A stretch of 64,000 bases of DNA, from the NCBI RefSeq assembly GCF_033958435.1, contig NC_134137.1, positions 319,609,501 through 319,673,500 of the forward strand, written 5' to 3'. This document shows, one piece after another, positions 12,689 through 24,400 of this stretch; the stretch's first letter is position 1; the number at the start of each line of letters is the position of its first letter. The position numbers and the translations under genes were made by a program. Origin of the DNA: Carettochelys insculpta (taxonomy: Eukaryota > Chordata > Testudines > Carettochelyidae). The notes below the pieces were generated by a model that had not been told where the DNA came from, searched no databases, and saw only the letters and a program-made list of their open reading frames with translations.

Positions 12689-13062
12689 TTGCGACCTCAC
12701 ACACTGGAGAAAATCGAGAGAAGAGCAACAAAGATGATTAAAGGTCTGAAAAACATGACCTATGAGGGAAGATTGAAAGAATTACGTTTGCTTGGTCTGA
12801 AAAAAAGAAGAGGGGACATGATAACAGCTTTCAAGTATCTGAAAGGTTATTACAAGAAAGAGGGAGAAAAATTGCCCTCTGTATCCTCTGAGGACAGGAC
12901 AAGAAGCAATGGGCTTAAAATGCAGCAAGGGATGTTTAGATTGGACATTAGGAAAAATTTCCTGTCAGGGCCATTAAGTACTGGAATAAATTGCCTTGGG
13001 AAAATCCATTATTGAAGAGTTTTAAAAGCAGGTTAGATGTACACCTTTCAGGAATGGTTTAG
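12689..13062 (+). mobile_element. CR1 LINE fragment with open C-terminal frame
   Basis: The frame 12689-13015 (108 codons) encodes the CR1 ORF2 C-terminus: LEKIERRATKMIKGL, then MTYEGRLKELRLLGL, RRGDMITAFKYLKGY and [12 protein letters not shown]. The end of the reading frame and the 3' tail are missing; a GC-rich repeat follows directly. It lies head to head with the older copy at 12190-12680. Confidence 0.85.
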
Positions 13063-13895
13063 ATCGGGAACCTATGGCCTGCAGGCTTGGAGCCAGCCCC
13101 CGAGGTTCAGGGCTTCCTCCCCTAGCATCAGTAAACCCACATTGGGACTTCATCCCCACATCCCTCTCACATGGCTGGAGCACCAGGAGCACTGCAGGTC
13201 GGGGAAGGAAGGGAGTCCCAGGTCTTTCTGCCCAGAGCCAGGCAAGTCAGGACCAGATCCAACCCACAGGCTCTTCTTCATGGGGGGAGAAAAAGCAGCT
13301 CTGCACACTGCTGCTTCTGCTCCCAGTCTCCCTGGCTGGGAAACATCAGTGTAGGGAATCACTGCCTGGAGGTTCCCACCATCCTGCCCTCCGTTGCTGT
13401 GATTGGCCAGAATTGCTGCCAATGGAGCAGTGGGGGCAGTGCCTGGGAGCATCAGGGGCTCAGAGCCATGTGCATCCCAGGGGAGCTGTGCAGGTAAATG
13501 CCACCCCCCATCACCCAGACCCCACACCATCACTCTGCTGCTTCTCCCTATCTCCTGCCCAGACTCTGTGCCCCCAGCCCACTCCCGTACCCATCAACTG
13601 ACCAGAACATGCACCCATACTCCAGTCCTGCGTCCTATCTCCTGCCCAACCCTACCACCCCCAATCAACACCTGTACCCTAAGTCTCTTCCAGACTCTCC
13701 AAACACCAGTCCATTCCTGCACCCTCCCTCCCACCTAGACCCCACAGTGTAAGCCCACTTCCTGGCAGCCCCCTCCCACAAATTGAACCCCTTACTTTTG
13801 GCCCCATTCCAGAGCCTCGTGTGGCCCACAAAATCTACTAGCCCAGACCTTGCTAGGCTCTGGACCTTGTGTGCCACATCACTGAGGGTTTGGGG
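13063..13895. repeat. GC-rich, C-rich interspersed repeat (probable non-autonomous hAT-like)
   Basis: The composition changes abruptly from AT-rich to GC-rich here. The block shares motif types with 22720-23030, 25260-25760 and 63340-64000, such as GCCAATGGGA-like and CTGCAG-rich cores followed by CCCCAACCC-type runs. The long open frames (for example 13074-13601) follow from stop-poor GC-rich sequence. I could not find terminal repeats or duplications, so the hAT assignment is a guess from its resemblance to turtle GC-rich hAT derivatives. Confidence 0.4.
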
Positions 13896-13897
13896 TT

Positions 13898-13932
13898 TGT
13901 TTTATTTTGTTTTTTGTTTGTTTGTTTGTTTT
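13898..13932. repeat. TTTG-type microsatellite
   Basis: Run of TTTTATTTTG and TTTG units. Confidence 0.8.
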
Positions 13933-13983
13933 GCTTCACCTATGGCTTTGATTTTTCATCATGGGAATAGCATTTTGCACTTT

Positions 13984-14046
13984 ATTTAATTTCATTATGA
14001 AATTAAAGATGATCATTATTATTTAATTTCATTATGAAATTAAAGA
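13984..14046. repeat. Perfect 26-bp direct repeat, 37-bp period
   Basis: The 26 bases at 13984-14009 recur exactly at 14021-14046, separated by TGATCATTATT. Each unit contains the inverted repeat TAATTTCAT-TATGAAATTA. Confidence 0.9.
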
Positions 14047-15304
14047 AATTGTCAAAAAAAATTGTGTCCTCAAGTGCATTCCTCTTACAGTAGATCCCAA
14101 GGAAGTATCCATTACTATAGCTCCAAGAACTTCTAGCCCTAGTGAGCCTTTTGCCACTCCATTACTCCAGTTTCCGTATTCCACATGGACCCACTTCAAA
14201 TGACCCTTGTCAGTTACTCCAGTTCCCTTATTCCAAATGGCCAAACTCCAAGTCAGGCCACTGAAATGCCATTTATGTAAGTATATGTAAGAATCCCTGA
14301 AAAATGGGATTCCAAATATAATAGAAATGGTGACAAACCTAACTGTACTTGCAGTGGCTGCTATAATACCAAATGGTAGCGAGGCAAAATGGGAATCAAG
14401 GTTGCTTGCCCTGTTCTGGTTGTGCTGTGTTTTCAGGGGGCAAATGCATTGTAGCCTGATTTAAAGATTTCCATATAATACTTCGAAGGTTGACAGTTTT
14501 TTGTTTCAAGATTAGGCCCATTTACATTATTATTAAGATATTTTTATCATTAGGAACTCCAATGTGCAGAGGTGGAATGCTTACATTATAGGATTTTTTT
14601 ACATTTAGAAATCAACGCTTTATTTTCACATTTAGTAAAGTTACATGCACCTACTTAGGAAGGTAGATAAGGATAATACAGAAAGTACATTGAAACATTC
14701 AAACTTACACCATTCCTTACAGAACAACATGCACGTTAGTCATTATTTTTCTTATAACTGCTTTGGGCCCTTTCAAGGTTTACATTTTTACCCTTGCTGC
14801 CCTGGAATTCTATTTTGATAATATGTTATAATGACGTTGCCATGTTTAAAGTATATTTAGTAGGATTTTTTTTTCTTATTTCTTATTTGTATGTCCTCCC
14901 CTTACCAGTTCTAAGTTGTTCTTTTTTTTAGGGCAGTACAGCTATAATTTCATTCCATTATTCTACACATTAGTTTGTTGCCATGGCACCTTTGTAGTGG
15001 GATGTTTTATTTAGAAACTGTTCTGTGGTCATGCGATGTTATACTCCCAAAACTCTTCCTTATGATTCACTTTTAGTTTTTTATAAAAATTATTTGTCTA
15101 TGCCAGAGTTTACAGGTTTCAAGTCTTATGCTAAGTGCTAAAGACAAAGTTTTACAGGATACAAAACTGTAAGTTCCTTGCATTACTGCTAAATATAATA
15201 AGGAAAAATATTATGCAAAGCAGCGACTATAACAGAGGTAGGATGACCCACTGTGCTACAGCACTGTAAAAAAGTTTCCTAAGGAAACTGGAGAAACACA
15301 GTTT
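14047..15304. other. No recognised feature
   Basis: AT-rich unique-looking sequence with no gene. Confidence 0.45.
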
Positions 15305-15326
15305 TGTTTGGTTGGTTGGTTGGTTT
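15305..15326. repeat. GGTT microsatellite
   Basis: Short run of GGTT units immediately before a SINE. Confidence 0.85.
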
Positions 15327-15332
15327 TGATAC

Positions 15333-15534
15333 AGGGCTGATAGCTCAGTGGTTTGAGCACTGGCCTGTTAAACCCAGGGTTGTGAGCTCTAGCCTTGAGG
15401 AGGACATTTAGGGATCTGGGGCAAATAGATTAGAAAAGGGATGGTGCTTTGGTCCCACCAAGAGGGCAGGGGACTAGACTCTATGACTTCCTGAGGTCAC
15501 TTCTAGCTCTATGAGATGTGTATCTCCATATATT
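15333..15534 (+). repeat. tRNA-derived SINE with CR1-like 3' end
   Basis: The head GCTGATAGCTCAGTGGTTTG and CTGTTAAACCCAGGGTTGTG form the tRNA-like Pol III promoter region. GATCTGGGGCAAATAGATT follows. The tail is CTTCCTGAGGTCACTTCTAG, then CTCTATGAGATGTGTATCTCC. It is the clearest SINE copy in the window. It ends where the next LINE remnant starts. It is not a functional tRNA gene, because the anticodon arm and the acceptor stem are not conserved. Confidence 0.9.
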
Positions 15535-15535
15535 A

Positions 15536-17850
15536 TCCCTTAAATGACTGCTTCTTGGAGCAGCTAGTCCTGGAACCCACAAGAAGAGAGTCAGTTCTGG
15601 ATATAGTCCTAACTAGAGCACAGGATGCAGTCCAAGAGGCAAAAGTGTCTGGACTCCTGAGTAATAGTGATCGTAACAGATTTAAATTTAACATTCCTGT
15701 GGTTGGCAAAATACTACAGTGGACCAAGATTGTAATATTTAATTTCAGACAGGGGGATTACACAAAAATGACGAAGTTAGTTAAATTGAAATTAAAAGGT
15801 ACAGTACCTAAAGTGAAATCCCTGCAAGCTGCATGGAAACTTTTTAAGGACACCATAATAGAGGCTCAACTTAAATGTATACCCCAATTTAGGAATGTAG
15901 TAAGAGATCCCAAAAAAAGTGCCACCATGGTTAAACAATAAAGTAAAAGAGGCAGTGAGAGATAAAAAGGCATCTTTTAAAAAATGGAAGTTAAATCCTA
16001 GTGAGGCAAATAGAAAGGAACATAAACTCTGCCAAGTGAGGAGTAAAAATATATTTAGGAAGGCCAAAAAAGAATTTGAATAACAGCTAGACAGAAAGTC
16101 AAAAAGTAATAGCAAAAAATATTTTAAGTACATCAGAGGCAGAAAGCCTGCTAAACAACCAGTAGGGCCACTGGATGATTGAGATGTTAAAGGAACACTC
16201 AAGGATAATAAGGCCATTGCAGAGAAATTAAATGATTTATTTGCATCAGTCTTCATGGTTGAGGAAGTGAGGGACTTTCCCAAATGTGAGCCATTCTTTT
16301 CAGGTAAGAAATCTGATGAACTGTCTCAAATTGAGGTGACATTAGAAGAGGCTTTGGAAGAAATTGATAAACTAAACAGTAATAAGTCACCAGGACTAGA
16401 TGGTATTCGCCCAAGAGTTCTGAAGGAACTCAAAAGTGAAATTGTAAAACTACTAAATGTAGTTTGTAGCCTGTCATTTAAATCAGCCTCTGTTCCAGAT
16501 GACTGGAGGATAGCTATTGTGACACCAATCTTTAAAAGGAGCTCCAGAAGTGATCCTGGCAACTACAGGCCAGTCAGTCTGACATCAGTACTGGGCAAAC
16601 TGGTTGAAACTCTAGTAAAGAACAGAATTGTCAGACACATTGATGATCATAATTTGTTGTGGAAGAGTCAACATGGCTTTTGAACAGGGAAGTTGTGCCT
16701 CACCAATCTATTAGAATTTTTTGAAAGGGTCAACAAGAATGTGGACAAGGGGTGCAAGGATATAGTGTACTTAGATTTTCAGAAAGCCTTTGACGAGGTG
16801 TCTCACCAAAGGCTCTTAAGCAGAGTTAACTGTCATGGGATAAGAGGGAAGGTCCTGTCTTGGATTGGTGACTGGTTAAAAGATCAGAAACAAAGGTAGG
16901 AATAAATGGTCAGTTTTCAGAATGGAGAAAGGTAGATAGTGGTGTCCCCCAGGGGTCTGTACTGGGACCAGTCCTATTCAACATATTTATAAATGATCTG
17001 GAAAAAGGGATAAACAGTGAGGTTGCAAAATCTGTAGATGACACAAAACTACTCCAAAAAGTTAAGTTCCAAGCAGACTGTGAAGAGCTACAAAAGACTC
17101 TTAATAAATTCGATGATTGGGCAACAAAGTTGCAGGTGGAATTCAATGTTGATAAATGTGAAGTAATGCCCTTTGGAAAATGTAATCCCAACTATACATA
17201 TAAAATGATGGGGTCTGACTTAGCTGTTTCTGCTCCAGAAAGAGATCTTGGAGTCACTGTGCATAGTTCTCTGAAGACATCCACTCAGTGTGCACCAGCA
17301 GTCAAAAAAGCTAACAAAATGTTGGGAACCATTAAGAAAGGAATAAATAATAAGACAGAAAATGTCATATTACTTTTATATAAATCCATCGTACATCCAC
17401 ATCTGGAATATTGTGTACAGGTGTGGTTGCCCAGTCTCAAAAAAGATATATTGGAATTGGGAAAGGTTCAGAAAAAGGCAACAAAAATGATTAAGGGTAT
17501 GTAATGTCTCCCATATGAGGAGAGATTAATAAGACTGTGACTTGTTAGCTTGGAAAAAAGATGATTAAGAGGGGATATGATAGACGTATATAAAGTCATG
17601 ACTGGTGTGGAGAAAATAAATAAGGAGTTGTTATTTACTCCTTCTCACAACACAAGAATGAGGGGTGACCAAATGAAATTAATAGGCCACGGGTTTAAAC
17701 AAACAATAGGAAATATTTTTTTCACACAACGCAGTTAACCTATGTAAGTCCTTGCCAGAGAATGTCGTGAAGACCAAGACTATAGTGGGGTTTTAAAAAG
17801 AACTAGATAAATTCATAGGGGATAGGTCCCTCAATGGCTATTAGCCAGGA
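15536..17850 (+). pseudogene. CR1-clade LINE ORF2 remnant with reverse transcriptase
   Basis: This is the most complete LINE in the window. It begins with the last part of the endonuclease domain (LEPTRRESVLDIVLTRA), so the element is 5'-truncated. The RT domain follows: NSNKSPGLDGIRPRVLKEL at 16373, VTPIFKRSSRSDPGNYRPVS at 16519, YLDFQKAFDEVSHQRLL at 16767 and GVPQGSVLGPVLFNIFINDL at 16941. The catalytic box reads SVDDTKL near 17032, where FADD is usual; both aspartates remain. Then come CR1 C-terminal segments (CAPAVKKANKMLGTI, LEYCVQVWLPSLKKD). Breaks include TGA at 16681, a frameshift near 16898 and stops after 17500. The end matches the ATGGCTATTAGCCAGGATGG block of a turtle CR1-type 3' region, also seen at 29640. 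It would act in target-primed reverse transcription but is now dead. Confidence 0.9.
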
Positions 17851-18107
17851 TGGGCACGGACAGTAACCCTAGCCTCTGTTTGCAAGAGGCTGGAAATGGA
17901 CAGTTCAACAGAGAGACTATATGTAATCAAAGCACCACAGAACAACAGCCTTCTCATCTGCAGCATTAGGCCATGATAGATCCAGTGAGAAAGATGGATG
18001 AATTTGAATATATGATGACATTGGACTTTTGAAAGGAGATCCACTGCAAATAACCTTCAAACAATGCTGTGCTATATAGTGTACACACATAACACAAGAT
18101 TCCTATC
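17851..18107. other. Spacer between two CR1 copies
   Basis: The first bases may still be the 3' region of the preceding LINE. The rest is not recognised. Confidence 0.35.
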
Positions 18108-18918
18108 AAACTGGAGAAATGGTCTGAGGTAAAAAGCATGATGTTTAATAAGTACAAATGCAAAGTACTCCACTTAGGAAGGAATAATCAGTTTCACACA
18201 CACAAAATGGGAATCAGCTGTCTATCAAGAAGTACTGCGGAAAGGAATTTAGGGATCATAGTGGACCACAAGCCAAACAAGAGTCAACAGTGTGATGCTG
18301 TTGCAAAAAAGGCAAATGGGATTCTGGGATGCATTAACAGGAGTGTTGTGAGCAAGACACAAGAGGTTATTCTTCTGCTGCACTCTGCGCTGATTAGGTT
18401 TCAGTTGAAATATTGTGTCTAAGTCTGGGTACCACATATCAAAAAAGGTGTGGAGAAATTGGAGAAGGTCCAGAAAAGAGCAAGAAGAATGATTAAAGAT
18501 CTACAGAACATGAGCTATGAGGAAAGACAGAAAGAACTGAGCTTAAGTAGTTTAGAAAAGAGAAGACAGAGAGGAGACATGAAAGCAGTTTACAAGGTCC
18601 TGAAAGAGTGTTAAAAGGGGGAGGGAGAAAAATTGTTCTTCTAGGATAGGACAAGAAGCAATGGGCTTAAACTGCAGGAAGAGAGGTTTAGGCTAGACAT
18701 TAGGAAAAACTTCCTAACTAGCAGGGTGGTTAAACATTGGAACAAATTGCCTAGGGAGGTTGTGGGATCTCCTTCGTTGGAGATATTTAAGAGCAGGTCA
18801 TATAGACACCTATCAGGGGTGGTCTAGATGTTACTTAGTCCTGCCATGAGGGCAGGGGATTGGACTCGATGACTTCTCAAGGTCTCTTTCAGTTCTAGTG
18901 TTCTGTGATTCTATCCTA
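18108..18918 (+). mobile_element. CR1 LINE, C-terminal ORF2 and 3' end
   Basis: The coding trace starts in the RT thumb region (NKYKCKVLHLGRNNQFHTHK), continues with CDAVAKKANGILGCINRSVV and VEKLEKVQKRARRMIKDLQ, and ends with [23 protein letters not shown]1-type 3' end follows (GCAGGGGATTGGACTCGATG, then a TCTGTGATTCTAT tail). Stops occur at 18419, 18612 and 18643. Its tail abuts the Gypsy pol remnant that starts at 18925. Confidence 0.9.
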
Positions 18919-18924
18919 TTGCTT

Positions 18925-19956
18925 CAAATGAGGAACCTGAGCTAAGACTGGAGCTGACTAAAGTAATTGAAAATATCTCTGAATAAGTAGCAAAGTGTAT
19001 TGTACAGGTGCAAGTTATAAATAAAAATGGAAAAATACAAATCTCTGTGGATTTCAAAAAAAGACTTACTGAAGTAACTGTGAGAGAAAAATATCTCTTC
19101 CCAGCACTGGCTGGTATCCTCCCTAAAGTGAAAGGAATGACAGTGTACTCCAACCTGGAGTCCTTGAGCAGATTCTGGCAAATTCCTTTAGCTGAAAATA
19201 GTGCTAAATTGGCTATATCTATCATACCCTTGCTTTCAAAGATTACCTTTTCAGGTTATCAGTGCACTTGAAATTTTCCAGCTATAAATGTTAATGAAAA
19301 TAACTAGATCTACGGTTTGCATGGGCAATGTTTTGATAGCTGTCTCTTCCGTGGAAGAACACAATAAAGTCCTTAAAATGTCTTATGTCTAATCAGTCAG
19401 ACTGGGATTGAACCTAAACAAGAAAAAAATGTATTTGCTGCCTACCCTAAATGAAGTTTTTCAGATGGACTGTAAAAATAGATAGAATCAGTCATTGCCC
19501 TGAGAAAGTAAGAGCAATTTGAGAACTGACTGCACCGACTAATGTACCAGAACTGAGACACATACTGGGGATGGTAAATTACCTTGGTTGATACTTACAA
19601 GACTTTCTACAGTAACAAAACTACTGAATGAACTGTTAAAGTCTGACAGATCATGACTACAGGGTCCAAATCAAGATATTGCCTTCAGAAAGGTAAAAGG
19701 AACTATCTTTACAGCTCCAGTTCTCAAGTACTATGATGTGAACAAATTTTCAATGGCACCGTGGATTCAAGCAGATGTGGCTTAGGTGGCATTTTGTTGC
19801 AACAACACAGCTCTGTGAGGAAGCCAGCTGCACTTCCTCTTGCCTTCTCTCAGAAGCAGAAAAACCGATATGCACAGATTGAAAAGGAGCACCTGGCGAG
19901 AGTATAGACCTATGCAAACTTATATAGATATCTGTGTAATCTGGATTTAGTCACAT
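18925..19956 (+). pseudogene. Gypsy-type LTR retrotransposon pol remnant: reverse transcriptase and RNase H
   Basis: The translated trace follows Ty3/Gypsy pol through several frames. It contains VDFKKRLTEVTVREKYLFPA and FWQIPLAENSAKLAISI (RT fingers/palm), then LIAVSSVEEHNKVLKM after the catalytic box, then ELTAPTNVPELRHILGMVNY (RT connection), SRCGLGGILLQQH (RNase H start) and NRYAQIEKEHLARV. The usual Tyr-x-Asp-Asp position reads CMGNV near 19320, so both catalytic aspartates are lost. Many stops and frameshifts occur. No protease, gag or LTR was found beside it. The better preserved continuation is the next entry. Confidence 0.85.
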
Positions 19957-20545
19957 TTGATAACAGACCCTAAACCAATTGTAATCTTCACCAACCGAAT
20001 GCTGTTTGATCAGGCACAGCCGAGCTGCCTGCCTGTGATGGCACAATTAAAGAGATTTAACCAAATGGCTAAATGTTTTCCTGGGAAAAATTTAGCAGAA
20101 GCAGTCACTCTTTTATTGAGCCCAGCAATGCACTCAGCCACTCATGAGCTTGAAGGTGACATAACGGCACCTGCGGGTGCTGTGGATGCTTACAGAGTAA
20201 AGTCAGAAAACAGACTGCTCTGTCTACACAGAGCAACCCTGACAGACCTGCCTCTTCAGGAAGTTCTAAATTCTGTTCGGGACATCTGGCCAAAGTATCT
20301 CAAGGACCCTAAGGAAATGACAAGAGACTACTTTGCAGTGTGTGGACAATTAAGCGACCCAAATAGATTTGTGATGAAAGGTAACGAACTAATAATTCAA
20401 AATGAAATGAGAGGGGAAATTCTAAATTTCATCTATGAGTGATGTCATGGGTTACCACCAAATGCCATGAACGAGCCAGACAGTGTACCAGCCAGGCATC
20501 TACAAAGACGTACGCAATAAAGTATCTGCATGTGCACCTTGAAGA
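19957..20545 (+). pseudogene. Gypsy pol remnant: end of RNase H and start of integrase, with a 161-codon open frame
   Basis: The frame 19957-20442 is open for 161 codons. It starts with ITDPKPIVIFTNR, equivalent to the Gypsy RNase H segment TDHKPL. It continues with MAQLKRFNQMAKCFPGKNLA (RNase H end, usually RF..YVPGK.L..AD.LSR) and a linker, and ends in GNELIIQNEMRGEILNFIYE, the start of the integrase H2C2 zinc-binding module. After the stop the trace continues in other frames through DVRNKVSACAP at about 20507, the second half of that module. The catalytic integrase core is missing. The open frame is a chance survivor in an otherwise decayed element. Confidence 0.85.
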
Positions 20546-22719
20546 ACTAACAGAATAATATGGCTGAAGTCATATGAGCACTAAGGTCACCTAGAGGCTG
20601 AAAAGCAGAAAAGAAGAACAGAAGGAAAGGAGAGGGGAAAGGCACCATCAAAATACCATGTTCAAAGAACTTTATCATTAAACTCTCTGAAAATAAATAG
20701 ATCAGCTTTAACATTTCAAGCATCATATTCATGATATGACCATAGTCTGATACTCAAAGAAATATTGCGGAGGGGGTTGGTCACCTCTAGAATTTTGCAG
20801 CACTCTTCCTCTGGAATTAAGCATAAAGGCCTCACAAAAATTTCAGCTGGTTTCAGGTTGCAGTCTGCTTTCTGGAAAGGCCAACAAGAGCCCATCATTC
20901 CAGTGCTCCACACTCTGTCTCCACAGCAGTTTGTGGATTTGTTTCAAGATCCTTCAAACCTTTGAATAGATGGGTCACAGGGTACTCTACTTACCAATGG
21001 GTGCTGCCCCTTTCCAGTGAATATCGGGATTAACACCTCAGAGTGTGGTGCTCCCTTTTTTCTCTTTCAGTGCTGCAGTTCTCCTTCCTCTCGTGGAGTC
21101 TCAGTATGGCTGTTTCATGACTCAGCCCTCCAGCCAAGCCACATCATGAGGAAAGCCTTTCTATACTCGTAGTAGCTCCACTCAGACTATGTCAATTCCT
21201 CTGTGATTCAGGCAATCTTACCACTAAGTGCCTCATAAAATACCACTCCGCAGTGGATGATAGGAAACCCAGAGCATTTAAACCCTTTATTTTGGGTTCT
21301 AGTTCAGGGTCTTATAATAAGCAGGTGAGGTCTAGGATTTCTCTAATCTTGGTCTTTTGCCTGAACTGCTTGCTATACCATGGTGCTTTAAGTTTCTCCG
21401 TTATCAGCCTTCCTAGTCAGAGACCTCTCCTCTAGGCCTACTTCTTAAATCCTTGTTTATGGGTTCCTATCTCCTTTCTCGGGAGGGTTCGTATCTCCCC
21501 TTTCTTCTCCTTTACACTAAGAACAGAGACGGCAAGCTTCCTTCCTGCAGTTGAATGTCACAAATGATGTTGCCCCAGGGGGCATCTGAGAGGGGCAAGA
21601 GTCAGGAGATTCCCAGTGGAGCGCTCTCAGCTGAAGAATTCCTAGACAGATCAGGAAGAGACTATGCTTTGCCATTTTAAAAGCTTTTTACTATACACAA
21701 ACAATAGGAATCAATGCCTCACTAGCACACTATAATGTGATATGACATTGGGTCCATTAGCCTTATCAGCTTAGTTCTTATCTGACAGGTGATTTTTTCC
21801 CCTTCACCTTGCATATGTATGAAGAGTAGCTGTGCAGCCTTTGAGAGACCTTAATTCAGGACTATCAATCCTTCATGGAACTTCTGTCTGGTCCTCACTG
21901 CAGCGAATCTATGTAGCTTTGTCCCTGTCTGAGACATATCTTTCAAAAATCCCTCATTATGAAGGACATTCTCTATTCACTGTGCTAAATTTATTTCTAA
22001 TGCACCACAAAGCTGGTGTTATCTTACTTTAAGTATTGCATATTCATGACATCAGACGTGAGGAATTGCAAAATAGAGGTCGCATACAATGTAAGTGGTA
22101 AAAGGATGAAGCTCAGATCATTTTCAATTTCAGCTTAATTTGTCTTACCCATTTCTCTTTAGGTATCATCTTCAAAATTGGACCAGTTTGGCCTAAGGTC
22201 TGTGAAGAGGGTCTTGGAGATCTACCACAAATCATATATCAAGATACCTGACCCCAACTAAATACAACCATCATTAGGCAGTCTGTGAAAGGCAATGTCT
22301 GAGTTAGGGCATCAGGCTTAAAAAATACAGCTATTAATCATAATTAACAGTATTTTGGATTCTCAGTGTCCCATCTGCTAGAGAAAGTTGGGGGTCGGGG
22401 AGCTGTTTAAAAAGGAGAATTGAGGAGTCATTTCTAGACATGCAAAATAAGCTAGAGTCAGAGTCTCGATAAGTAGACTGGGGACAGCAGTCCAGTTGCT
22501 ATCTGGACAAGAGAAGTTGAGAAGCTGATGAAAGTGGTTTGAGGGGATTGTTTTCAGGAGATGTAACTTACTACTCTTTTAAAAAAAACCTGCAACTACT
22601 CTCAAAATGCCTTCTCTAGAGTCACACTTTTCACGACCTAACCTATATACTTGTTGAGAAAACCATTGCTTTTGTTATAATGTCATTTTCTCTGTTTTTA
22701 TTATATTGGGTTCTTTAAG
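20546..22719. other. No gene; unidentified, possibly old dispersed repeat at 20990-21830
   Basis: I expected the rest of the Gypsy integrase and an LTR downstream but see neither. The part 20990-21830 is richer in C and T than its neighbours and could be an old LTR or other repeat. Nothing in it is diagnostic. Confidence 0.3.
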
Positions 22720-23030
22720 ATTGCTCTTAGGTGCTCCCCACAAACAACTCCCTGTCCCTCCTATTGCTAATAGAGGCTCAGCCAGGTGGCTCTGCACACT
22801 GCCTCTATCTGCAGGTGCCACTCCCTGCACATCCCACTGGCTGCAGTTCCCAATAAATGGAATGGGAGCCTTGGAGTCAGTGTGTGGGGTAGGGAGATGG
22901 AAGTATCCCCCTGGCTGCTTCTCTGGCGGCAACATCAGAGATGGCGAGCCATTTGCAGGGAGCTGCCCCTAACTGCCCCCCCTCCAGGCCTCAAAATTTT
23001 CGTTATGGACATTTGTGTCCCAGTATAGAC
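22720..23030. repeat. GC-rich interspersed repeat fragment
   Basis: This shares a core with 63340-63640: the plus strand here reads like CCACTGGCTGCAGTTCCCAA, while there AAGAATAACAGCCAATGGGA and CTGCAGGGGTGGTGCCTTTG occur in the opposite sense. The two copies are inverted relative to each other. The family may be a GC-rich non-autonomous DNA transposon, but no termini are visible. Confidence 0.4.
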
Positions 23031-23527
23031 ACATTGCTGACTCCTGCACAGAGATTCCTCACTTTAAATGCATCACACATTTCCCAATCTATTTCCAATC
23101 CTTTCTTCTATCTTTAGTTCTTTCTTCCATCATTATGTCACTGGCATATTGTTGTTTTTACTTAGCAACCTTTCTCACCAACTTCCACTTTGAACCTGGT
23201 CCTAGTGATCTAATTATATGACATGTAGTCACTTATACAGCATGTAATTATTACGATTATTCATAACAGAATTCACCAGTCTCTCTCATTTTGTACTGAT
23301 ATTGATGTAGTCAACAGACACAAAAGGAAGGTGTAACCCACACGCCTATGTGTGGTTCACTGTCCCATGCAGTGGTGCCTAGACCATGTCACAGATAAAG
23401 AATGTGTCCTCTCTCACCTAAGCTGAGCGCCAGCTGGCTTTCCACTTCAAGCTGTAGAGGTGCCTGCACTAGGCTCCAGAGGACCCAAGCTCAAGTCTGC
23501 CCTTTGAGCAGCTACAAAAGCACACAG
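23031..23527. other. No recognised feature
   Basis: No repeat or coding signal that I can support. Confidence 0.4.
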
Positions 23528-23861
23528 GGACTATGTCTAGACTAGCACCGTCCTTTTGAAAGGGGGGTGCTAATGTGACACTTCAGGATATGCTGATGAG
23601 GTGCTGCCATGAATATGCAGCACCTCATTAGCATAGTGGCAGCCACAGCACTTCAAAAGTGCCACTTTTGATCGTGCATGACTTTTCAAAAGGACCCCAT
23701 GTAGACAAGCCATGCATGATCAAAAGCGGCACTTTTGAAGTGCTGTGGCTGCCACTAAGCTAATAAGCTGCTGCATATTCATGGAAGCACCTCATTAGCA
23801 TATCCTGAAGTGTCACTTTAGCACCCCCCTTTCAAAAGGGGGGTGTAGTGTAGACACAGCC
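23528..23861. mobile_element. Foldback MITE (family G), about 334 bp
   Basis: The two halves are inverted copies of each other. Left: TATGTCTAGACTAGCACC, AAAGGGGGGTGCTAA, CACTTCAGGATATGCTGATG, TGAATATGCAGCACCTCATT, AGTGCCACTTTTGATC. Right: the same blocks in reverse complement, ending GTGTAGACACAGCC. The axis lies near 23694. It belongs to the group at 40097 and 51543, which share the ATGAATATGCAG/CTCATTAGCAT core. No clear target duplication could be set. Confidence 0.8.
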
Positions 23862-24400
23862 AGGGACTCATTCTGATCTTATGACAGTATAAATCAAAGA
23901 CTGGCATTACATGAGTTTCTCCTATGAAATTCAAACTGTGTCCAAAACTGGCAGAGCTTTCTTAATGGATGTCATTGATTTCTTTGTAAATAATCTTTGA
24001 GGTGAATAAGAGAGAAAGCAAGAGAGGGACTGAAATCCTAGAAAACTTCATTTATGGGCTTGCAGTTGTTGGCTTTCCTGTTAGTTTGTCAGCAGTTGAA
24101 ATAAGGCAAAATTGTTGCTCTCAACATCTTGGGCTGTGCCCATGCTGGCAAAAATGGGTCCTGTGTTTTACTGTTGCTGCCCCTAGAACTTCCTAGAAGT
24201 TCTAAGGTAAACTATAGTCTAGACAAGATTCAGGCAGGCTAACATTTTTGACAGCCATGTCATCTAAACCTGCAAGCAGAATTAAAATGGCAGTGATTAA
24301 ACTCCTGCTCCCAATCTATCCTACAGCTTCACCATGGCTACTGTCCTTGCACTGGCACATGTGGTGAATGATTGGTCTAATTTTTTTTTGCCAGCTTTTA
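23862..24400. other. No recognised feature
   Basis: The open frame 24002-24196 shows no domain. Confidence 0.4.

Noticed and set aside
13074..13601. 175-codon frame in a GC-rich block.
   Set aside because: Several overlapping frames in all phases are open because of low stop-codon frequency; no domain or splice context.
15333..15400. tRNA-like sequences in SINE heads as tRNA genes.
   Set aside because: The acceptor and anticodon stems are not preserved and the sequence continues into the SINE body.
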